From Verrucomicrobiota bacterium (lineage in GTDB: Bacteria > Verrucomicrobiota > Verrucomicrobiia > Verrucomicrobiales > Akkermansiaceae): a DNA stretch of 64,000 nt. The position numbers were made by a program, and so were the translations under genes. The number at the start of each line of letters is the position of its first letter. The first letter of the stretch is position 1. Positions 59,426 to 64,000 of this stretch are shown here, piece by piece. The notes beneath the pieces were generated by a model. The model was given only the letters and a program-made list of their open reading frames with translations, had not been told where the DNA came from and did not search any database. The DNA lies in NCBI GenBank assembly GCA_017301995.1, contig JAFLEH010000019.1, positions 62,001-126,000 of the forward strand, written 5' to 3'.

Positions 59426-60607
59426 GTGAAGCTTTACGTTGATCTCGAAACGCTCCAACTCATCGAAGGCCCGGGATTCCGCAACCCGGTCACCTCGCTG
59501 CGGTTCAAGCGCGGCGACGCCGCCAGACTGGAAGTCTCGTTCCTAACCAACGGCACCACGCCGACGGGCATCGGCGAGCCGTCCGCCCTCGAAATCCGTT
59601 TCGGCGTGAAGCCGCGCAACCGTTTCGATGTCGGCTATCTGGTCCACGCGGACGACTGGACCATGCCCGCGCCGGGAGCCACCAGCCCGGTCTATCAATG
59701 CTCGCCGGATTTCAACACCACCGAGCTTGATAGCGCGCTGCAGGTGGGTTCGTCCACCGGCACCGAGCTTCCCGAGATCACGCTCATGGGCGAGATCACC
59801 TGGCGCGAAGGCGGAGGCCCGCCAACCAGCACCCGCACATTCACCGTGGTCGTCGAGAATGACGTGAACCGGGGCACCGAGGGCGTGCCCGCCACGGCGG
59901 AGCCACCCTATCCGGCACCGGGCAACATCGAGATGGTCACCCGCAAGGGCGTTGCGAACGGTTACGCCGGACTGGATTCCGGCGGCAAGGTGCCAAGCTC
60001 ACAACTCGCGATCACGGCCGCGATGATTTCCGACTCCACCGCCACGGGCCGCAATGTTCTCAAGGCGGCCTCGCAGGCGGCGGCGAGAACGGCCATTGGC
60101 GCGCTCGGTGCTCCGGCCTTAACCATTCCGGAACTCATCGCGATGAACCAGACCGGGGCGTGGGAGCGCATTCCGGAAGGGGTCAGGGCGTCGCTTTCCT
60201 CACCGGCCGATTATTCGTCCTATCCGCTCCCGGCCCACTTCAAGGGGATGGCGCTCTACATCCTCAATGGGGAGTATTCGCACTACGGGTATTCGCTGAC
60301 CGACCTGGTGGCGTATATCGCCACGGCCCACCCGACGTTCTGGAGCGACATCCTGCTTGCTCCGGATGGTCCCTGGGCGTTTCCGGGGTTCGCGGTTCTC
60401 AACGGCGACCCGAGCGCCTCGGTGTTCGTGGCGTCGGGTTCGACCTATCCGGTTCTTACCTCCCAGTTGGGGCGGACCAATCCGGGCGGCGAGGTGTGGC
60501 TGGACCCGCACGGCATGGCGGTTCTCCGCGTGCTGGACACGGAACTCGTTTCGGTCTGCGGCGATCTCCATATCGAAGGCGGCAGCTCGGGTTCCGGCTC
60601 ATACTAA
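59426..60607 (+). CDS. tail fibre / upper baseplate protein
   Basis: 393 residues from a GTG start, TTGAC 20 bases upstream (59406). MVTRKGVANGYAGLDSGGKV followed by PSSQL is the collagen-like fibre connector motif (NGYApLdanGkvP) found in tail fibres and baseplate upper proteins. The N-terminal part is beta (LRFKRGDAARLEVSFLT), and the C-terminus ends in GGSSGSGSY. Likely a receptor-binding or fibre-assembly protein. Confidence 0.75.
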   Translation: MKLYVDLETLQLIEGPGFRNPVTSLRFKRGDAARLEVSFLTNGTTPTGIGEPSALEIRFGVKPRNRFDVGYLVHADDWTMPAPGATSPVYQCSPDFNTTELDSALQVGSSTGTELPEITLMGEITWREGGGPPTSTRTFTVVVENDVNRGTEGVPATAEPPYPAPGNIEMVTRKGVANGYAGLDSGGKVPSSQLAITAAMISDSTATGRNVLKAASQAAARTAIGALGAPALTIPELIAMNQTGAWERIPEGVRASLSSPADYSSYPLPAHFKGMALYILNGEYSHYGYSLTDLVAYIATAHPTFWSDILLAPDGPWAFPGFAVLNGDPSASVFVASGSTYPVLTSQLGRTNPGGEVWLDPHGMAVLRVLDTELVSVCGDLHIEGGSSGSGSY

Positions 60608-60620
60608 CAGACAACCGCAC

Positions 60621-62033
60621 ATGAAAACAACCTGCTTCATCTTCACCCACACCCCGGAAGCCCCGCTGCTGTCGCGGTGCGTCGCCGCGGCCCGCGCCGG
60701 GAAAGGCGATCACGATGCGGCATTCGTCGTCGTCGAGGACGGCAACGCGCCGCTGCCGGACGTCACGCGCGGCGAACTTGCCGCCGATGGTGTCCGGGTT
60801 GTCCGCTCCACGGAGCCGCGTCTCGGCAATCTCCGGGGCGTGCGCTGGTTCGCCGAGCAGATGGCGATCATGTCCGACCATGCGGGCGACGCGGAGGTGG
60901 TGCTCAAGATCGATCCGGACACGCTGGTGCTCTCGCTTTCCAACGTGCTCAAACCGCTGGCCGACAACGGCGAACCGCTGGGCACCGGTTTCGGCGAACC
61001 GGGATCGCACGTCTATGGTCCCTGTTACGCGTTCCGGCGCTGGGTGGTCGATTTCGTGGCGTCCAAATACGCCGGTTCCCAACAGCAGGAAACGGCGGCG
61101 CTGTCCAGGGCCATCGCGGTTTCCAACCGGCAGCGCGCCCCGCTGGCGGTCTGCGAGGATTTCCTGCTCAGCCAGGAGACTCTGGAACTCGGGCCGATGG
61201 ACTTCGGCCAGAAGCGCGCCCGCTGGCTGCACGACAAGGACGCCCGCGACCTGGCGGCATTGAAGGATGGCGCGGATGTGGTGTTGTTCGGCAATCCGAA
61301 ACCGGTCGGGCATTCCGGAGGCACCCATACGGTAATCGCGAGGGAGATGGACGCGTTTCTCGCCGCCGGCACGGTTGCGGAGCCATTGCCGGACGGGGAA
61401 AAGCCGGTGGTGGTCATCGGCATCGGGCCGGGTCGTTCGGGCACCGCTTTTATGGCGACCCTGCTCAACATGCAGCCGGGGGCGTGGATCTCCCACGAGA
61501 GTTATTCACCGGTTCTTCTCAATCTGCCGGATGTCTCGATGTTCGCGAACCTGCTCGCCACCAAGCGCCCAGGACGGAGGTTTGTGGGCGACTTCTCGGC
61601 GTGCCATGTCTGGATGGCGGCGGGGATGGCCCGCTGGCTCGTGGCGCAGGGCTATCCGGTGAAACTGGTTGTCACCGGTCGCGACACCGACGGATTGGCC
61701 GCCTCGTGGATCACCATGATGGAGCGTCAGCGGCACGATCCGTTCGTCACCAATCCGCCCGAGGGATGGCCTCACCGGGGATGGTCGAAGGCGCTGCCCA
61801 AGTTCGACTCCATCCCGGAGCGCGAGGACAGGGTGCGGGCCTATCTGGCATGGTGCCGCGACCACGTAGCCGCGCTGGAGGCCGAGTTTCCGGGCATGGT
61901 CCGGCACATTGACACGGCCGACATGAACGACCCGGCGGAAATCAACGCCCTGCTCGACTGGATCGGCATGCCCGCCGCCGGCCGCCGCCTCGAACTTCTC
62001 GGAACACCCGTCAACACCAGCCCAACCCCATGA
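60621..62033 (+). CDS. bifunctional glycosyltransferase-sulfotransferase-like protein
   Basis: 470 residues. N-terminal half: GT-A-type glycosyltransferase (CFIFTHTPEAPLLSRCVAAA, VVLKIDPDTLVL with D98-x-D100, VYGPCYAFRRWVVDFVAS). C-terminal half: P-loop sulfotransferase-like (VVVIGIGPGRSGTAFMATLL around 265-280, WISHESYSPVL, DFSACHVWMAAGMARWLVAQ, VRAYLAWCRDHVAALEAEFP). One polypeptide thus could add and sulfate a sugar. It follows the fibre gene; modification of the virion fibre or of host surface glycan are both possible. ATGA overlap with the next gene. Confidence 0.7.
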   Translation: MKTTCFIFTHTPEAPLLSRCVAAARAGKGDHDAAFVVVEDGNAPLPDVTRGELAADGVRVVRSTEPRLGNLRGVRWFAEQMAIMSDHAGDAEVVLKIDPDTLVLSLSNVLKPLADNGEPLGTGFGEPGSHVYGPCYAFRRWVVDFVASKYAGSQQQETAALSRAIAVSNRQRAPLAVCEDFLLSQETLELGPMDFGQKRARWLHDKDARDLAALKDGADVVLFGNPKPVGHSGGTHTVIAREMDAFLAAGTVAEPLPDGEKPVVVIGIGPGRSGTAFMATLLNMQPGAWISHESYSPVLLNLPDVSMFANLLATKRPGRRFVGDFSACHVWMAAGMARWLVAQGYPVKLVVTGRDTDGLAASWITMMERQRHDPFVTNPPEGWPHRGWSKALPKFDSIPEREDRVRAYLAWCRDHVAALEAEFPGMVRHIDTADMNDPAEINALLDWIGMPAAGRRLELLGTPVNTSPTP

Positions 62034-62383
62034 ACCTCCGCTCCGCACTCGCCCGCATCGACGGTGCCTTCACCGCCCGCATCCGCCGTGGGATCACGGT
62101 GGCCGGCATCACCCTGCGTGCCGCCGACTCCGACCGCACCGCCTTCACCCAGCTTCTCACCATGCTCAACGAGGCCGAGCGGATGGGGATGCTCCCCGCG
62201 CAAACCGCCATCGCCGACAAGGACGGCCAGCCGCACACCCTGCCGACAGATCAGGTCCGCGCCCTTCTGGTCCAATACGGCGGGATCTACCAGACGCTCT
62301 GGCTCCAGAGGGTCGGCCTGGAGAACGCGGTGAATTCCGCCGCCGATGACACCGCCCGCGCCGCAATCGAAATCCAATTCTGA
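62030..62383 (+). CDS. tail fibre-associated DUF4376-like protein
   Basis: 117 residues (AGITLRAADSDRTAFTQLLT, KDGQPHTLPTDQVRALLVQY, ENAVNSAADDTARAAI). The pattern 'G......D..r..f..ll........g......i...dG..h.l........' is that of phage tail-fibre accessory proteins. ATGA-coupled to the glycosyltransferase-sulfotransferase. Confidence 0.55.
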   Translation: MNLRSALARIDGAFTARIRRGITVAGITLRAADSDRTAFTQLLTMLNEAERMGMLPAQTAIADKDGQPHTLPTDQVRALLVQYGGIYQTLWLQRVGLENAVNSAADDTARAAIEIQF

Positions 62384-62391
62384 CACCCGCC

Positions 62392-62586
62392 ATGCGCATC
62401 CCCCTCAACATCGACATCGAATACATCGCCAAAGCCATCGTCGGCATCGCCTCCCCGGTGCTGGGCGTCATCACGTCTTTCCAGGAACAGATCGAATGGC
62501 ATCTGCGGATCGCCTCGCTGCTGGTCGGTCTGGCCGTCGGCATCCTCTCGCTCGTGGCGATGGTTAGGAAGATGCGGCGGAGGTAG
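62392..62586 (+). CDS. small membrane protein, holin candidate
   Basis: 64 residues with two hydrophobic stretches (IAKAIVGIASPVLGVITSF, IASLLVGLAVGILSLVAMV) and a basic end (RKMRRR). Two short helices and a cationic tail at the end of the tail module fit a holin. It is directly before an antisense TIR gene. Confidence 0.55.
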   Translation: MRIPLNIDIEYIAKAIVGIASPVLGVITSFQEQIEWHLRIASLLVGLAVGILSLVAMVRKMRRR

Positions 62587-62659
62587 GAGCTTCATGCGCC
62601 AATAACCAACAGGCATCCGAAATCCGGCGTCACTGGAACGAAGTTATCATGTCATGCGC

Positions 62660-63418
62660 CTATCTTCTAGATCGTATTCGGTCTCGTATCAAACGGGCCA
62701 ATTCAGGTATGCTATAATCCGAAGATTTTATTGCAATCCTGTCCGCCAATGCTGGACTAAAAGAAAGAACCTCGTCCTTTGAGACTTTATGCCAAAGAGG
62801 AAGTACCATATTCTCACTTCCCATCTCAATTGCATTGAAGCTACTTAATTCATAGGCTGTCCAGCGTCGCTTGAAAAACGCTTCTGACAATACAACCAAC
62901 CCGTAGCGCGAATTGCCTACTCCGCGATCAATTGATTCCCTAAGGCTGTCTCCAAGCCGAAGTTCGAACTCATCATACCAAACAACAACACCTATGGACA
63001 CGAGCTCTTCGGCCAATGGCCTAACTAGACTTTCCTTGTCTGGGCTCGCATGTGAAATAAATAGATCAAACTCCTTCTTCACAGATGACTTTTCGTCCGT
63101 TTTTGACTCCCTCCACCATTCAAGGTACTCGGACTCCTTCTTGCTCTGTTCAGCCAGGATTTTGTCACGCTCCACATCGAGAATCTTCTCTTCTATCTGC
63201 AATAACTTTTTCCTCGCCTGCGTAAGCTCACTTGCCAAGCTGCTCGGCTTCTTGCTGCTCCTTCTATTCTGTATCTTGAAAAGCCCATTCTCAAGACCCA
63301 TGATATGCTTTTTCATGCCACTCCGCTGTTTAGCTAGATCAAGCAAAAGGCTATCCCATGGATTGCTTTCAGGATCCATGTAGGGAATATCATCCGGTTC
63401 ATCAAAATTGTCGGTCAT
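62660..63418 (-). CDS. coiled-coil TIR-domain protein (candidate defence NADase)
   Basis: 252 residues. Residues ~35-110 are a charged coiled coil. Residues ~117-250 are a TIR domain: FDLFISHASPDKESLVRPLA, VVVWYDEFELRLGDSLRESI and RRWTAYE with E190, the position of the catalytic glutamate of NAD-consuming TIRs. Lower GC than neighbours, antisense within the phage late region and without a TTGAC start element: an acquired cargo gene. It could abort infection by rival phages. No second gene of a known TIR system is adjacent. Confidence 0.8.
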   Translation of the reverse strand: MTDNFDEPDDIPYMDPESNPWDSLLLDLAKQRSGMKKHIMGLENGLFKIQNRRSSKKPSSLASELTQARKKLLQIEEKILDVERDKILAEQSKKESEYLEWWRESKTDEKSSVKKEFDLFISHASPDKESLVRPLAEELVSIGVVVWYDEFELRLGDSLRESIDRGVGNSRYGLVVLSEAFFKRRWTAYELSSFNAIEMGSENMVLPLWHKVSKDEVLSFSPALADRIAIKSSDYSIPELARLIRDRIRSRR

Positions 63419-63678
63419 GGCCTAATTCCAAACTCTGAGACAGTAATTCAACATATTGGCATCCCGCCCATTCGGCAGGACAAGATCCAGCGATTATTCT
63501 GGAAAGACACCAACAGAACATCTCCAGCTTGACTAACGGATGCATGGTGGATTTTCTTTCACGACCGAGATCTAGCATGTCAGGTTGTAAAAGCAAGTAC
63601 TTTTCCAAAGAGGTCACACACCAAGGCTAGATCTTTCGGCACGACAAATGGAGTTGTTGACACCGCCCCAAGGTCACC

Positions 63679-63870
63679 ATGAAAGCGCTCAAATACCTCA
63701 GCTTCGTCGGCAAGGTCGCCGGCCTTGTATCCGCCCTCAACGTCATTCCGTTCGTCGATCCGAAGGTCGGGGTGATCGTGTTCGCAGCCGCCTCGATCCT
63801 CAAGGACGCGGTGAACCGGATCGGAGACCTGCTCGACGACGGTCAGCCTAACGCCAGCTTCAAGGGCTGA
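63679..63870 (+). CDS. small hydrophobic phage protein
   Basis: 63 residues (LKYLSFVGKVAGLVSALNVI; VGVIVFAAASILKDAVNRIG; DLLDDGQPNASFKG). Mostly hydrophobic with a charged tail; could be a second holin or phage membrane protein. TTGAC at 63657 is 22 bases before the ATG and a terminator follows. Confidence 0.55.
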   Translation: MKALKYLSFVGKVAGLVSALNVIPFVDPKVGVIVFAAASILKDAVNRIGDLLDDGQPNASFKG

Positions 63871-63897
63871 CGGCGGGCGGAAATTCCACAAAAACGG

Positions 63898-63936
63898 ATC
63901 CGGGGTTGGGAGCCAGAATTCCCGGCCCCGGATTTT
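63898..63936 (+). terminator. rho-independent terminator
   Basis: ATCCGGGG pairs with CCCCGGAT, with an inner GGGA/TCCC helix, then TTTT. It ends the late operon after 63870. Confidence 0.7.
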
Positions 63937-63972
63937 GCGTTTGGTGCCGCGTGGGAGCACATGCCAGCCGCT

Positions 63973-63999
63973 CAAGGTATGGCAATATGGCCGGCCCTC
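63973..63999 (+). repeat. 27-base direct repeat, copy 2
   Basis: CAAGGTATGGCAATATG plus GCCGGCCCTC; 25 of 27 bases equal the copy at 39122-39148. It lies just after the late terminator, at the edge of the window. Confidence 0.8.
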
Positions 64000-64000
64000 A

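Noticed and set aside
42482..63679. TTGAC elements as ordinary sigma-70 -35 boxes
   Set aside because: No TATAAT-like hexamer lies 16-18 bases downstream; that position falls at or beyond the start codon and is GC-rich. Kept as an unexplained element instead.
1..64000. CRISPR arrays, rRNA genes, complete insertion sequences
   Set aside because: No regularly spaced repeats, rRNA signatures or transposase with a full catalytic triad were found; only an IS4-type C-terminal relic.

Overview
The window is GC-rich and looks like a chromosome segment of a Verrucomicrobiota bacterium that carries a large prophage. The host assignment rests on inference from protein types: a FAD-dependent oxidoreductase with golvesin and DNRLRE modules, a very long autotransporter-associated beta-strand-repeat protein, Asp-rich thrombospondin type 3 repeats, a PEP-CTERM anchor, and few recognisable Shine-Dalgarno sequences. 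No 16S rRNA or other taxonomic marker is present.

Layout. (1) 1-7128 is host chromosome: two large exported or surface proteins, then a truncated integrase-like remnant. (2) 7129-7173 is the 3' half of a tRNA-Arg(ACG) on the minus strand, from anticodon loop to CCA. Its orientation places an integrated element to the right, so this is read as one attachment site; the other end lies beyond position 64000. (3) 7350-18127 is a genome-conflict block: a small excisionase-like HTH protein, a type I restriction-modification operon with a PLD-family nuclease inserted, a DUF5131 three-Cys protein with its TcmP partner, and an unrecognised two-gene minus-strand operon. An IS4-type transposase remnant follows. 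(4) 19109-29458 is the replication module: an SSB-like protein, a PIF1/RecD-type helicase, and a 1469-residue polypeptide that joins primase-polymerase, helicase, 3'-5' exonuclease and family A DNA polymerase. Small regulators, two nucleases and a sugar-nucleotide epimerase follow. (5) 29655-38890 is a minus-strand block: first-transcribed small phage proteins, RadC, a ComF-like phosphoribosyltransferase, a second HTH protein and a clamp-loader-like ATPase, then a cassette of exported proteins that includes a candidate caspase-like protease and its truncated duplicate. (6) 39320-40132 is an isolated PD-(D/E)XK-like gene. (7) 40135-42466 (minus) holds a ParB-like protein, a TET-associated-type glycosyltransferase, a RarA C-terminal-like protein and a conserved small protein. 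(8) 42513-63870 is the packaging and virion module: terminase, lipoprotein, endolysin, gpW-like protein, portal, S49 protease with nested scaffold, capsid, tail genes with a programmed -1 frameshift, tape measure, tail fibre, a glycosyltransferase-sulfotransferase fusion and holin candidates. At least four unrelated cargo genes interrupt it: two SUMF1/FGE-fold exported proteins, an antisense PD-(D/E)XK protein and an antisense TIR protein.

The core genes appear to form a siphovirus-like temperate phage with its own DNA synthesis machinery. Cargo genes sit at module junctions. A recurrent TTGAC element 19-23 bases before the start codon marks many phage-core genes and is absent from the cargo genes examined. 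The strongest candidates for undescribed biology are the all-in-one replication polypeptide with an inverted iteron-like repeat at its internal junction, the exported protease cassette, the unknown operon at 15928-18127, and the TTGAC element.
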